This document shows positions 44,560-56,635 of a stretch of DNA of 64,000 bases, piece by piece. The notes beneath the pieces are model-generated. The model saw only the letters and a program-made list of their open reading frames with translations, was not told the origin of the DNA and made no database searches. The stretch spans positions 13,009,373-13,073,372 of the forward strand of contig JBCFYV010001001.1 of the NCBI GenBank assembly GCA_039000515.1, read 5' to 3'. Numbering within the stretch: the first letter of the stretch is position 1; every line of letters begins with the position of its first letter. Made by a program: the position numbers and the translations under genes. Source of the DNA: Timema cristinae (taxonomy: Eukaryota; Arthropoda; Insecta; Phasmatodea; Timematidae).

Positions 44560-45740
44560 ATATAGCCATACCTTGAGGCAAAATCAAGATGTTGATTCTG
44601 GTTCTAAAATTAAGGGTAGTTTACTAATTAGATGATTCTTGAACGTTTGAATAAAAAAACTATAGTAATTTTGTTTAAAATGTATAGCTCTGAATATTGT
44701 TTCATAATGTTAGAAAAATATTATATACAATATATATATTATATATATTTTTTTTAGAAAAAGCTATTAAGGGTAGTTTATTAATAGCCAATCTAAAAAC
44801 AGTGTTTTCTTATTTTAGTAGCTATAGGAGAAAGTATGTATGCTCTTGTACAATATTTTTACTTCAACATATCAAGAGAAAGTATTGAAATAGTAAAAAA
44901 AATTCAACCTCGATTTTATGATACATTTTACCTTTTTTTGTGTGTCCAAACTCAAAAAGGTGGATTTTAAAATTCTATCTGTCCCCATGTATATAATGTA
45001 ATCTGTCCCCGACCATATTTATGAAATGATTTGTTGGATTATTCTCATACTTTTATCTCTAGATGTTGTAACGAAATACCTAAGGACATATTTTATATTT
45101 TAACCCTATCCTTGAAATTAAGGGTAATTTATAGATGAGTGATTTTTTTGGATAACACATTTTTTTTTTTAAATTGAGCTAACGATTTTGTTTCAAATGA
45201 ATATCTATGGCGTGTTTGACCTTCCTAATATTCTATAGTTAGTCAACTTAAGAATGATTTAAAAAATATTTCTAAAATAATTTAAATATTTGGTTTATAA
45301 TGTATGTCTGGTGAGTGTTTGACTTGAAACTGTATAATTGTTTTTTTTCGGTAAAATTTGTTAAAGCATAGTTTACAAATGACTGTTTTTATTAAATTAT
45401 GAATATTTAAAAAATGAATACAATTATATTGTTCAAAATGAGTAACTGTTTAGAGATTTATAATATAAATAATTATATATATATATATTAAATTTTCTAA
45501 AAATAATTAATTTTATAGTAGATTACAGATTAATATTATTTATTTTAATTTGAATTTTTTGAAACTAGCCATGATAATTTTGTTCCAAATTTTTATTGGG
45601 GGACTATTCTAGATGGTAGATTATAATGTATGTTTATTTAAAAAAAATTAAGGGTAGTTTACATACGACATATATAGGAAATTTGAAATTTCTTGAAATT
45701 GATATTGAAAATTGAGTTGGGAATAGTTTTTCAAAATAGG
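44560..45740 (+). repeat. Dispersed AT-rich repeat with iterated AATTAAGGGTA motif
   Basis: TTAAGGGTA(G/A)TTTA occurs at about 44611, 44767, 45119 and 45649, each in a similar context (…CCCTATCCTTGAAATTAAGGG). This links the stretch to 21582-23115. It has no coding content and no clear termini. Confidence 0.5.
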
Positions 45741-46002
45741 TAAAAATACATAAACACCAGATCTCTTACATAAGCATACAAATCAGTGGCTTCTCCACAA
45801 AATGGAAATATTTAAGAAAAAAATGTCAGGAGTCTCGTTTCAAATCAAATACATAGCAAAGTGTTTTTCAAACTTTCCCGATGTCAAACCACTTGACAAG
45901 CGTTCGATGCCAGTGCGAGCAACATACTTTATTAAACTACCTACGTGTTCTCTTAACGAGGCCGGAAAATTGGTTATTATAAGTATTTATCAAGCAGTAA
46001 AA

Positions 46003-46085
46003 GAAAGTTAGTGAGGATTTATTAAGTACGGAGTTGTTTATTGAGCTGTACGAACAGTTTCTTGCTGTCACGATATGAAGTCAGC
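46003..46085 (+). repeat. LINE 3'-end fragment
   Basis: GAAAGTTAGTGAGG then TTAAGTACGGAGTTGTTTAT and CAGTTTCTTGC match the 3' end of the LINE at 50587-50985 and run into TATG repeats. Only the 3' end is present. Confidence 0.75.
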
Positions 46086-46089
46086 ATGA

Positions 46090-46705
46090 TGTATGTAGCA
46101 TGTATGTATGTATGTATGTATGTATGTATGTATGTATGTATGTATGTAGTATGTATTTATGTATGTTTATGATGATGTATGTATAATGTATGTATGAATA
46201 TGTGTGTAAGTATGTGTATAGTGTATGTAGTGTGTGTATGTGTGTATGTATGTATGTATGTATATGTATGTGTGTATGTATGTATTATATGAGTGTGTAA
46301 GTATGTGTATAAGTGTGTTTATGTGTGTATGTGTGTTGTATGTATGTATGTATGTGTATGTATGTGATGTATGTAATTTGAGTGTTATGTTATATGTATG
46401 TATGTATGTTGTATGATGTATGCATGTATTGTGTGTGTATGTATGTGTGTATATATGTATGTTGTATGTATGTATGTATTATGTATGTATGTATGTATGT
46501 ATGATGTAATATGTGTATAGTATGTTTAATGTGTTGTATGTGTGTGTATGTTTATATGTGTATGTGTGTGTATGATCTATGTGTGTATGTGTGTATGTGT
46601 ATGACATCTATGTATGTGTGTATGTATGCATCTATGTATTGTATTATGTACAATGTATGTATGTTATAGTATGTGTGTATGTGTGTATGTATGTATTTAT
46701 GCATG
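46090..46705 (+). repeat. (TATG)n microsatellite, about 600 bp
   Basis: TATG/TGTATG repeats with TG and TGA interruptions. It starts where the LINE tail ends. Met/Cys/Tyr/Val-rich frames across it are repeat artefacts. Confidence 0.95.
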
Positions 46706-47830
46706 TAAAGTAAAGAACCATTTTTATTTGACTCTGTTTCTCATTAAACTTTTACATGTACTTGTGACTTACTTAGTGTACATGGCAAGTAGTTACTCTT
46801 GTTATTTTTATCTCACGCACATAATATTTGTGTTTTCCTTTTTTTCCCAACTGTGAACCCACAGCAGCAGACCACAGTTTTAGATCCACTGATCTAGTGA
46901 GCTACGAAAGATAAATTCGATATTTAACTATTTATGATCTCCAATTTCGAATTGAAAAGACTATGTTCAATATCATCAGTGTTTGTATTATAGTACGTGC
47001 TTAATGAATGAGCCGGTAAAAATAAAGAAAGTTTGATCATATTAATTTGTAAGTTTATTTTTATTACAGCCGACACGCTTCACTAATTTATTTTTCCCGC
47101 TTGGCCCCTGTAGGCATTGAGTTTGCATCCCTGGTGTAACAAAATGGTCTGGTAAAAAGATAGGTATGGAAATTGCGTTCTAAATTCCGAATTTATTGGC
47201 AATAAAACCCGTGTTTTTTAAATTAGATAAATCTTGACCAAATTAAAGATTTTTCTAAACATAATTCAAAAGTATGAATTAATTTATTTTAATAATTATA
47301 TTCTTCTCAATTCCTACAGTTATATCTAAAAATAAGGTACTTAAAAACTAATTAAGGTTTATTGTGTAATACATTTATGGTTTCAAGTTTAAAAAAAAAA
47401 GAATAAGTGAACACAGTTCCAGATTAGAAACTAATGAGATTGAATAGTCTCAGAGAGATATAGACCTACATTTTACCATCAAACCATTGCCTGTTTTATA
47501 ATCCAAACTGGTTCAAATAAAATGAACGTAATTTGAAAGTTGTTCGAAGAATACACCGAAGCAAATGAAAACCCTTTAAGATTTTTTTTCCTTGTCTCTC
47601 TTTTATTACCCAGTAAATACAGCCACTCATTTTGAAAGGGAGCCTACAAATTGTTTGTCACGATCCATGTAGAAAATTTCTCTTACTCTTCGAATTTAAG
47701 ACAGAGATATCCTAGAAACAGTTTCAAAGTATATTTTCAAATAACTTTAAAACCAGAGAGAGTTAAAAAAACAACGATATGCAAAAAATTTAACTTAATT
47801 AAATAAAAAATCTCTGAGATTAAAAAGGTC
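46706..47830. other. AT-rich spacer with two possible hAT ends
   Basis: Read on the minus strand, CAGTGGATCTAAAACTGTGG (from 46893) and CAGGGATGCAAACTCAATGC (from 47134) look like hAT termini. Neither has a matching partner, so these are at most fragments. Confidence 0.35.
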
Positions 47831-48078
47831 AACCCACTTCTATGGTTTAATGGTCTAAGGTGTCACACTAACATCACCTTAGATTGTCGGTATCAAGAAA
47901 TCATGTTCTAAACCCATTTGGGTGCATTGAGGGTGTTTATTACTAAATATTTTTCTACATTTCCTCTACGAAAATGGGATCACAATTCTTCCATATTCAA
48001 CCCACCCTATCCTAGCACATTAGCCTAGTTGGGCATAAGTGTATAACCAAATAGGTAGTGAGACTATGTGAAAAAAAA
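47831..48078 (+). repeat. SINE-B, diverged
   Basis: ACCCACTTCTATGGTTTAAT then GGTCTAAGGTGTCACACTA (head), a weak B box, body, and AAATAGGTAGTGAGACTATG with an A tail. Confidence 0.7.
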
Positions 48079-48119
48079 TCAGTGACGTGAACGTGGAGTG
48101 TGTTCAGGACCATCAGTCA

Positions 48120-48521
48120 TAGTGGGGTGTTAAGGAAGACGAGATAAGAACAGTATTCTTGCATTTCTTAGATCAACACAATTTTTTAGTCAAAAATACA
48201 TCAAAATAATTCTCTAGTAGAAACATAAAGTTATTTTTCTTCACATTTTCTTCACAATTTTTTTCAAAAATTCTTGACTATCTGTAAAAGGTGTCCTGTA
48301 AATTAATGACAAACTTTTCTCTTCATTTAAAAAGTTTGTCATCTAATGTCACTATGTTCATTATGGATATTACGTAACTGTTGATATCAACATGTGAAGA
48401 AAATTGAATTCTATGTATTTTACTATGCTTTATTTTATTATGGCCAAAACAATGTTTTTATATAAAAACTGAAAAAAAAAACAATTTTTTTCTTATCACG
48501 TTCTCCACACTCCCACCTTAA
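48120..48521. mobile_element. TTAA-type palindromic element, moderately decayed
   Basis: The right end TCTCCACACTCCCACCTTAA, the central TTTGTC/GACAAA pair (about 48310-48340) and AGAAACATAAAGTTATTTTT CTTCACAT place it in the 42852-43244 family. The left tip is blurred. Confidence 0.7.
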
Positions 48522-49014
48522 TATTAGCCAAGAAAAGTGTCTGCCTCAAATTTATCATCATATGCCTAATTCACATCCGTTTCTTAGAAAGGTTCTAACC
48601 CTCCCTCTTCTCCTTTAATTCGCAATGTCGCAACCATCTCCCCTCGCCATTATTCATACCTGGGAATCAATCACTCTCACGTACGCCTTCAAATCATTCC
48701 TCCTTTCCCCTCCTATCAATTTCCACGGCTTATAATGTCATCGCTTTTTTTTTAAGTTCTGCGTTACGTAAGGAAGCGGTCAGACCGACGCGACGGGCCG
48801 AGCAAAAGGAATAATAATCCTTCCTCCACTTCTCAATACCCTTCTCTTGGTGTGTGCTCTGGTTTCCACGACCTGCCACAAGGTCATTCGGGGCAGCAAC
48901 CGACTATCTCCGTCATCTGCGTATACGTTTAATATAGGTGGTGCCCAAACTATGGTCCGCGGCCCGTTAGTACCTTGACGGTGCGCGTCAATCGGTTTGG
49001 TGTTTGACGGATCG
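48522..49014. other. GC-richer spacer with possible hAT end
   Basis: TAGGTGGTGCCCAAACTATG then GTCCGCGGCCCG (about 48935-48967) resembles a hAT terminus (CAGTGGTGCCCAAACT...). A CpG-rich patch GACCGACGCGACGGGCCGAG lies at 48783. No partner end or gene. Confidence 0.4.
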
Positions 49015-49275
49015 TCGGGCTTGAGGCGGGATGGAAGGGAAATATATTTAAGGACAGTATTATTGCAGTTTTTATTTATTTTTTAATGTTCTAGCTAAAA
49101 TAAATAAAATAGTGATTCATAAGATGAATTTAGTTTAGTTTTCTACTTTTTAGTAATCTTAATAGTTCTTACATGTTAGATATTAATATAATATAATATA
49201 ATAATTTAGTGAAAAACCTTGTAAATTAAGAGAAAAAGTTTTCATTGAATTCCAGGACGCCCATGTAAAAATATT
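49015..49275. repeat. Half copy of the TTAA-type palindromic element
   Basis: GACAGTATTATTGCAGTTTT, ATAAATAAAATAGTGATTC, and AAATTAAGAGAAAAAGTTTT follow the left arm and centre of the family. The mirrored arm is missing. Confidence 0.45.
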
Positions 49276-49280
49276 AATCG

Positions 49281-49593
49281 GCCTCATGATATAGTGGTCA
49301 GAGCTCCTGGCAGCTTATCTAGGGGTCCCGGTTAGATTCCTAGATGGTACTGGGGGATTATTATTTTTTCGAAAGGAGTATAATTCCCATGGTCATCAGG
49401 GTTTGGTTCGTTAGGGTTAAGTTAGGTTTAAATATTCATTGGTTTAACCTCATCATATTCACTATCATCATCCCTCATCTAATCGGGACATAGGAAGAGA
49501 CTTCAGGGAAAGAATGCACGTTTGTACAATCAGGCGTCCCCTGAGATACGGCAGTGCTGGATAATCTTTCTGCAAACTGAGCTACACCTATTA
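49281..49593 (+). repeat. SINE-D copy
   Basis: Head CGGCCTCATGATATAGTGGT, TAGGGGTCCCGGTTAGATTC (B-box region), body CATCAGGGTTTGGTTCGTTA, and 3' part GGCGTCCCCTGAGATACGG. Confidence 0.8.
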
Positions 49594-49600
49594 ATTTTTT

Positions 49601-49855
49601 TCTACGACGTCTTACTACCCGTTCGGGTTATACGTTATGTAACTTACTAATTACACTAACGCCTTTAGGAATTAGGAAAGCTATATTTATAGGAAGTGTA
49701 CCCCCATTTTCATGGAGGGAGAGTGGTAAACCATTTTGGAAAATCACCCTCAGTACACTCGACAGAGATTTTAACCTACATCTTCCCGTCATCGCAGTCT
49801 AGTCTACTGCGAGAGTAGCGCGTTAGATCACGCGGCAACTGCAGTGGGTAGCTAG
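49601..49855 (-). repeat. SINE-B, nearly full length
   Basis: Inverted 3' segment (CGTCTTACTACCCGTTCGGG), body CATGGAGGGAGAGTGG, head TCACGCGGCAACTGCAGTGG. It directly follows the SINE-D at 49281-49593. Confidence 0.8.
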
Positions 49856-50586
49856 CTACATATTGATAAAAATCCCCAGACACGCCATTATTATTATTAT
49901 GAAAAATATTCACGAATTAAATTAATATATATGGTAGTATGGAACAAATTCAGAGCTTTAAGATCGTGTGGTAGACTACTTATTAAAATGAATAAAAAAT
50001 GTAATAATAATTCACAAGTGACCAAATATCATTCCGCGCCAACAAGAACAAATGGTCCTAAAGTTCTGAATCCTTTTTTTAACACCCTGTATGTAAACTA
50101 TATAAACAAACGTATATTCTGAAGATATATTTTTTTGTTGTGCGCAAAAAACTTTAATAATAGTGGCCTTAACTGGTGTTCGCTTCCACTACGCATTAAA
50201 TATGAGATTTTGTGCAGGGCTGTGTGTTTTCTAAATATTAGGCATTCACACAATTAATATTATACGTTTGGGCTTTAAATTGATTAATTAGATAGAATTA
50301 TATTAATAAATAACAATACCTCCAATCGGTAACTTAACTGCGGATGGATCGATTAGATATTAAGACAACAAAATATAACTTTATATTTTTCTATTTTTAT
50401 TTCTACTCTAACATTGTAAATTTGAGCTTTGCGCCAAAATTGTTGTCATTTCTTAAACATACCCTTTTTATTTCTTGAACAAATTTTTTTGGAAATTTTC
50501 AACTTCATTTTCATGGGGAAAATCACTGACTTTAGAATTTTTATTGATTTTTTTTTTTTACCAAAGCTCTAAAAGTAATGAATAGG
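49856..50586. other. AT-rich spacer without recognised feature
   Basis: A 63-codon frame at 49931-50122 lacks any motif. Confidence 0.5.
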
Positions 50587-50985
50587 TGCTGAAGGCGTGT
50601 GATTTGAAAAGGAATCCCATAGGTAAATGTGAAAGAAGCGTGTTACGTTGGTTTGGGCGTGTTGCGAGTATAAGTTTGGATCAAGTGACGAGGCAAATAT
50701 ATGAAGGTAGATTGGGTGGATCAAAAGGAAGGGGTAGGCCATGTAAGACGTGAATAAATGTTTATATTAATGTGTGAAAAAGAGAGACATTTAAGAGTTT
50801 TAAAAATAAAAGAGCATGTATTACTTGGTTGTTGAAGCGAATGGAGTATGAAAGGTTAGGGAAATGTGGAGAAAGTTAGTGACGAGGGATTAAGTACGGA
50901 GTTGTTTTTTTAGCTTTATGCACAGTTTCTTGCCTACCCCACAGGGTAACGACGTAGTTAGGTATTTATGTGTATTTATATACAA
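50587..50985 (+). pseudogene. LINE 3' end: reverse-transcriptase C-terminus and 3' UTR
   Basis: The frame from 50587 reads about 57 codons including SVLRWFGRVASISLDQVTRQ and GRGRPCKT, the usual C-terminal pattern of non-LTR reverse transcriptases (RWFGHV ... GRPRKTW), then a stop where Trp is expected. After about 170 bases comes the 3' UTR shared with 46003-46085 (GGATTAAGTACGGAGTTG, CAGTTTCTTGCC) and a TATG-like end. 5' truncated and inactive; clade not assignable. Confidence 0.8.
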
Positions 50986-52081
50986 AACATACTTAAAAAA
51001 GCTATAGGCTATATACATAATTTATATAATGAATTATATATATTATAAATAGAATATTAAGTATTTGAATACTTTAATACCTAAAATCTTTAAGGATAAG
51101 AATACATATATGACTTCTCTTATTATCGTAATTAACAATCGGTTTACACTGAAGGAAGTGTCTTTTACTATTGTACTGGTTCAATGCTATACATTACATT
51201 GCTAATGTAACTTATAGTACAATAATTCAACAAGAATTTATCCTTTAGTCTTTTAAATATAAATAATAAATGTTTACGATAAATTTCTCACATTTTCAAG
51301 GTTGTTAGCACCATTTAAATACACACTATTGAATTAGATCAGATACATACTTTTTATAAAGAGCAACACCCTTTTTCAACGGCTGGGCGTAACTCTTTTA
51401 AGAGTTGCTCATGGGGTCAAAGTTGACTTAGGAAGGGAGTGGGTCAGTAAGCGATTGGGATGCTGCTAATGAGGCGAATATGATTTTATGTTTTTAGTTG
51501 ATGAAGATAAAAGTTCCGTTATTTTAAGGGGGCCGCCTCGGTAAGCGAGAAATTTCCGCACAGACGTTCAACTCAAATGCAATATTTAATTATTCGATAC
51601 TTTGTTTCAAAATATGGTTCACATCAAAATAATGTTGAAAGATTACAACAGGGCTCTTTTTCCTTAACAACCCTATAGTTTTCCTTTTATTAATAGCTCA
51701 TTTTCAATTACTTTTTAATTATATTTATGGAGCTATGAGATAGGTTTGATTAAAAAAAAAAGAGTTCTAGATTTAACCTTTCTCCAACCAATACAGTAAT
51801 TTTTTGGTAGGCACACAACAAATAATTTTAATATATTTTAGAACTATCAGACTTTACTTTGAGTTGAAAATTGTGTAGTTTCCTTCAACATCTTTCTTAC
51901 TGACATGCCAAAGGGTGGTTGTAGGTGAAGGGCGAGTATAAGCTTGTACAAAATAGAAATGTAGCTACAAAAATTATACAGACCATTGTATTTTAAACCA
52001 TGTCGCCTGACAGCGATTAATACTTTTTCGCTAACTAAGATGACCGCCGTAAAGTGATATGGTAAATAATGTCTGAAGTTT
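50986..52081. other. AT-rich stretch without recognised feature
   Basis: Nothing supported. A small palindrome ACTCTTTTAAGAGT sits near 51391. Confidence 0.5.
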
Positions 52082-52410
52082 AGAAGTATTCATTAAAACA
52101 ATAATTTTTGGCCAAAATTAATAAAATAATCACTTATCATAAATGTGGACTAGTTTACACACATTAATGTTCTATAGATAGTAATATAAATTGTGTTTTA
52201 GTATTTGTTACTTTCATAATGGAATATGTTAATACACCTTTTACACGATGATTATGAAGTTATTATAGAATTCTAGTAAAACCCTTAAACAATATTAAAG
52301 AATTAATTATGTTGATATTACTAGGTGTAAGAAATTATATTAGACGTATATACTAAAGCACTATTTTATTAATTTTGGAAAAGACAAAAGTTTGTATAAA
52401 ATTTTAAAAT
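52082..52410. repeat. Very decayed TTAA-type palindromic element
   Basis: TTTTTGGCCAAAATTAATAA AATAATCAC on the left and CACTATTTTATTAATTTTGG on the right are inverted. The intervening arms are weakly mirrored. Confidence 0.4.
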
Positions 52411-52542
52411 TCTCAGATTCCTTTCTATACCAACATAAAATAATATTTGATGCTCAAAGATGTATGGGTTCTACTATAACACAGTTTTAGAGCTAGCTCG
52501 TTTATATTTAATTTTTTTAAAATTGTGATAACAATAAAAACA

Positions 52543-52655
52543 AATACAGTGAAGTATTTTAATAGCGGACACCTTCTAGGATAAAAAAAAAAGCCGGTTG
52601 TTAATTGGTGTCTGTTATTTGGAAAAATATTTTGTTTAAATGATACTTCTTGAAC
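52543..52655. mobile_element. Short pogo/Tigger-like MITE remnant
   Basis: TACAGTGAAGTATTTTAATA GCGGACACCTT at 52545 matches the pogo/Tigger terminal style (CAGTGAAACCT...GGACACC). An inverted counterpart TTGGTGTCTGTTATTTGG follows at 52603. Compare 53490-53772. Confidence 0.55.
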
Positions 52656-52949
52656 ACATTTCAATACATAATGAACCCATATATTGAGAATATTTTCCAC
52701 AACAATCTAATTACTGAACAGTGTAATATACTGGCTACAGGATAATTAGGTTCATTGAATAAATATATTGTACTTAGCTTAGTTTGTTTGCATAATAGAC
52801 CGAACAATACGTAAATCAAGTGAATTGTAAACAGTAGCCCTGTACTGTATGTGTTTACACGAGCACATAAGATTGCTGGAACAACACCGTCTGATGGATC
52901 AGAAGGGGTGGGAGGTATGACCTTGAAGTATCGTAGTTATTTTACGTCG

Positions 52950-53231
52950 GTTATTTTAGATAATAATAATAATATATTTAGCACCGCGTCTTACCCGTTA
53001 GGGTTATACGCTTTAAGTACTAATTACGCTAATGGATTAGGAATTGGGAAGGTCGGATTAGAGGAAGTGAACCCGCATTTTCGTGGAGGGAGAGTGGAAA
53101 ACCATTTAGGGAAAACCACCCCCAGTTCACCCGACCGAGATTCGAACCTCAATCTCCCCGTCCTCAGCAGTCGAGCTCAACACGACAAGCACGTTAGCCA
53201 ACTACGCCACCGAGGCGGGTGTTATTCTAGA
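52950..53231 (-). mobile_element. SINE-A, full length, inverted, 11-bp duplication
   Basis: Head GGCGTAGTTGGCTAACGTGC, B box GAGGTTCGAATCTCGG, body and AAT tail. The hairpin is changed by loss of four bases (ACCCTAACGGGT then AAGACGCGG). GTTATTTTAGA (52950-52960) and GTTATTCTAGA (53221-53231) flank it. Confidence 0.93.
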
Positions 53232-53381
53232 AACTTACCCTAGAGGGGAGGATGGGACTGCTCACACTACACACGAGACAATATAATTCCTAATATTCCT
53301 ACAGTCAAATATTTTAAATAGACTGGTGTTTTCAATTTTTGTCCATTGTTTAGAGATTTTTATGTATGTATGTGTATATAT

Positions 53382-53880
53382 GTAGTTTCAGTGCCCATTA
53401 CACTATCTTAAAACATTTTAAAATACGGTTAGGAATATGTTCTTTCAATGGCAATAAATTCTAATTTTAAAGGTCTATACTATGTTTAAATACTACAGTG
53501 AAATTTTCTTAACGGACACTTAAGGAGAGCGGATTTTCTTTATAACGGATAATCTAAACTTCCTCGGCAAAAATAACACGGGTCTAACGGTAGAAAAACT
53601 TCCCAATAACGGAATTTCTCATATATATATATCCTTAGAAGTGTCCGTTTCCGTTATTGGGAAGTTTTTCCCCGTTAGAGCCCGTGTTATTTTTGCCGAG
53701 GAAGTTTAGATTATCCGTTATAAAGAAGAATCGTTATTCTGAAGTGTCCGTTAAGAACATTTCACTGTAGTATTTGAACATAGTATACACCTTTAAAATT
53801 AGAATTTGTTGCCCATGGAAGAACATATTCCTAACGGTATTTTAAAAAGTTTGAAGATGGTGTAATGGGCACTGAAACTA
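53382..53880. mobile_element. 499-bp palindrome with internal pogo/Tigger-like ends
   Basis: It starts TAGTTTCAGTGCCCATTACA and ends with the inverse, TGTAATGGGCACTGAAACTA. The arms (about 240 bases each) agree closely around a centre near 53625-53633 (AT repeat). Inside, at 53490 and 53772, are mirrored TACTACAGTGAAAT... ends followed by AACGGACACTT, the pogo/Tigger terminal style. Either the pogo-like unit was inserted in an older palindrome or the family has longer ends. No transposase frame. Confidence 0.82.
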
Positions 53881-53999
53881 GTTAAACTTTTAAGTTGTGT
53901 GGGCTAGCGCCAACTTTAAATATCAATAATAAATTGATTTCACTTTAAGTAATATTTGAATAATGATGATGGTAAACAAACCTTAAATTATTTATATGT

Positions 54000-54260
54000 G
54001 TGTAACTAAAAATATATATTTTATTATTTAAAATCAAAAACCATTATTAGATACCTATTTTGAAATAAATATCGAAGAGCACTTCCAAAACATTTCAAAT
54101 TTTCTATATTGCGTCATAACTAAACTACCCTTAAATTAATTTATTTTATAAAAATTTAAAATGGTTGCTAAATAGGTTTGTTATATATGTCGCATAAAAC
54201 ACATTTCTCTAAAGCTGGCATATTTATATCAGTAAAGTAAAAATAATATGCTTACATAGC
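54000..54260 (-). repeat. Fragment of AATTAAGGGTA dispersed repeat
   Basis: Inverted motif CTAAACTACCCTTAAATTAA at 54121 in an AT-rich context like 45600-45700. Limits unclear. Confidence 0.35.
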
Positions 54261-54370
54261 TAACATAATTCGAAACCTAGTCATTAATATTATGTTATGG
54301 GTGGATTCTAATATCTATCAAAAGCGACAGCTTTATCTCACATGACTTGATGTAACAATACGTTAAAGTA

Positions 54371-54628
54371 CCTACTTCGGTGGCTGTATAGTTTAACGCG
54401 CTACTTGCGCAGTAGACTAGACTTCCTATGACGGGGCTATCGATTTTAGAATTTTGGTCGGGTGTACTGAGGGTGGTTTATCAAAAAAATTGTTTTATAC
54501 TCTCCTTACACTAAAATGTTGGTTCACTTCTTCTAAATATAACCTTATAAATACCTAAAACTATTAGCGTAGTTAGCACATAGGGTTTTCCCTCGACCGG
54601 GTAGTAAGACGTGGTACTAAAAAAAAAA
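54371..54628 (+). repeat. SINE-B, full length, diverged
   Basis: ACCTACTTCGGTGGCTGTAT head, ACTTGCGCAGTAGACTAGAC, B-box remnant, body, and GACCGGGTAGTAAGACGTGG with an A tail. Confidence 0.78.
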
Positions 54629-55059
54629 GTGAAAGTAGATTTAGTAACTTTCTAGAAGACAAACAGGTCGATGTTTATTTGTAAGTAAATCTGGAATTAT
54701 TTTAGCTTAGTACGTAAATTACCTCACTCACACACATGATTCAGTCTACCTACTAAAGACATGTGGGAGCATGGTGACCACCCTTACCGGATTGGTGCTA
54801 AGTAACGTTATCCGAACAAACAACTTGTAAAACTCGTTCCCTGTGCCATGCAAACAACTAAAGTACCTATGGATATATTTAATGAATACGCTTAAACGTT
54901 ATAATCAATTTACATTTTTTATAAATAAATAATAGTTTACTAGAAGGTCGTACTTGTCGCAAGTTCATGGCGACTGTCAAGTGCAGGTTTGTGGAGTCAG
55001 CCACATTTGTACTTATCTTTGGTGAGTTAAAACCTACATCTCCTGGAATATTACGGGTA
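54629..55059. other. Spacer without recognised feature
   Basis: Nothing supported. Confidence 0.5.
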
Positions 55060-55240
55060 CTACTTACTATTACAAATTACTACTACATATACCTGTTATT
55101 ACAACAGTAGGCCTATTACCTACTACTGCTTATTCAACCACTACAACTACTACAGTACTACCTACTACCACTACTACAGAACCAAAACTGCCACTATTAC
55201 AACTAAGTATTACTATTATTAATACTATTTATGGATTATT
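55060..55240. repeat. Degenerate ACT/TAC triplet repeat
   Basis: Enriched in CTACTAC, ACTACC and ATTACT triplets (for example CTACCACTACTACAG near 55167). An old microsatellite. Confidence 0.7.
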
Positions 55241-55784
55241 ATTATTTTGATATAATTTGAAACTTTTTAGGGCTCCAAACTCTCTTCTAACCCAGACTAT
55301 ATTGCAATGCCCTTTTTTAATTTTAGTATTTTCAATTGCAACCTTTTATGTTAATTTGCCATGTTGGTATTCATTTCCCTTCAAGGCTCTCTAGAAATTA
55401 AAAGATTATACATATGTTTTTCGTCAGTGACTCTTTCAATTTCAGTCCTTCTGACCATTGTGTCCGTAGCGAAAACTCTAGATTTTCCGAATTTGAGTTT
55501 CATTAAAAATGAAGAGCCAAATTCGTAGTTTTTTTTTAAAGAACTTCCCATCATTAATTTGCGTAGTTTGTAGTTCTGTAAAATTTTGTTTTGTTAAGTT
55601 TTATTTAAATAGTGAATATTAATTTTTTCAGTTACAGTACTTTACCGTATTGTCTTTTAACCTTAAGTTACTTTTTTTTTTTTACAAAAATCATTAGCTA
55701 GTTACTGTTTTCTTGAGTGATTATACTTACATGTTATAATATCATAAATGTTACATTTTTTTATGGTAGATGTGACTGAAAGAG
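55241..55784. other. AT-rich spacer without recognised feature
   Basis: Nothing supported. Confidence 0.5.
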
Positions 55785-56092
55785 AATTTTAAATCCTGGC
55801 CTGGTCGCCTTATGTTTAGACTACTAGCCACTCTGTTGTAACATAACGTTGTCCAGGGTACAGCAATGGAAATTATCTAGACGTCGTACCCGCAATTAGA
55901 TGAGGGTTATTATTGAGTTATGGAGCTGGAGTGAGTCTTAAACATACTTAACCCTGATTTACCAAACCTTGGTGACTGTTTGGTACATTTCCCTTAAGGG
56001 AAAAATACACAAGGTACCAGCTGGGAACCGAGCCCGGTACCTCTAGACTTGTAGCCAGGTTCACTGACCACTACACCATGGGGCTGGTTTAT
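55785..56092 (-). repeat. SINE-D copy
   Basis: Minus-strand head CCCATGGTGTAGTGGTCAGT, B-box region CGGGCTCGGTTCCCAGCTGG, body CACCAAGGTTTGGTAAATCA. The 3' part has decayed. Confidence 0.8.
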
Positions 56093-56339
56093 ATTTCATT
56101 GTTGACCTGTCACAGATCTGGTCTTCTGACTGTTTGTAAAAACTATAATAGAGGAAAGTGAAGTTTAATTGAAATTGTTACCATTATTTCAACACGTTTA
56201 TCATAGACTCCCCCTTGAACTAAGAATGAAGAATGACTTACTTTAGATCAGTGATAGAAAATTGATACAAACTAATATAATTATGAACTAGACACAGTAC
56301 CCGTCTCCAGAACTTTTAATTGTTTACTTTTATTTAAGG

Positions 56340-56635
56340 TAGTTAACGTGCACCTCCTGAGCTGAATGATTATATCAGCACACGAGAATTTCTGTGAGTG
56401 AGAGTGAAAGGGCCTACCAATTTTGCGGGAAAAGTATTTTCACATACCGTCCAGAGTTCCTTTACAAGCCACACAATCGACATGGGACCGATGGGTCTAC
56501 TTCCCCTCCGAAGGAAGTTGTGCTACGGATTTTTTTTATCACTCAAGAAAAATCCGTCGATCCTGACTGTGCTTTAACCTACAGATATTGGGTCATTAGG
56601 CGAGCACTTTACCCCAAGACCACCGAGTTTGTGTC
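56340..56635 (-). repeat. SINE-F copy
   Basis: Head at the right end (inverted CACTTTACCCCAAGACCACC). The body TTTCTTGAGTGATAAA and CAACTTCCTTCGGAGGG matches 26019-26295. The 3' end TGATTATATCAGCACACGAG is near 56366. Confidence 0.75.

Noticed and set aside
46234..46856. Met/Cys/Tyr/Val-rich plus frames
   Set aside because: Products of the TATG microsatellite.
52851..53243. 130-codon plus frame
   Set aside because: Mostly the antisense of a SINE-A copy with its own target duplication.
53382..53880. Assembly foldback artefact
   Set aside because: Arms differ at many positions and a related end occurs independently at 52543, so it is a real diverged palindrome.
55060..55240. Thr/Tyr-rich coding possibility
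   Set aside because: Degenerate ACT/TAC triplet repeat.
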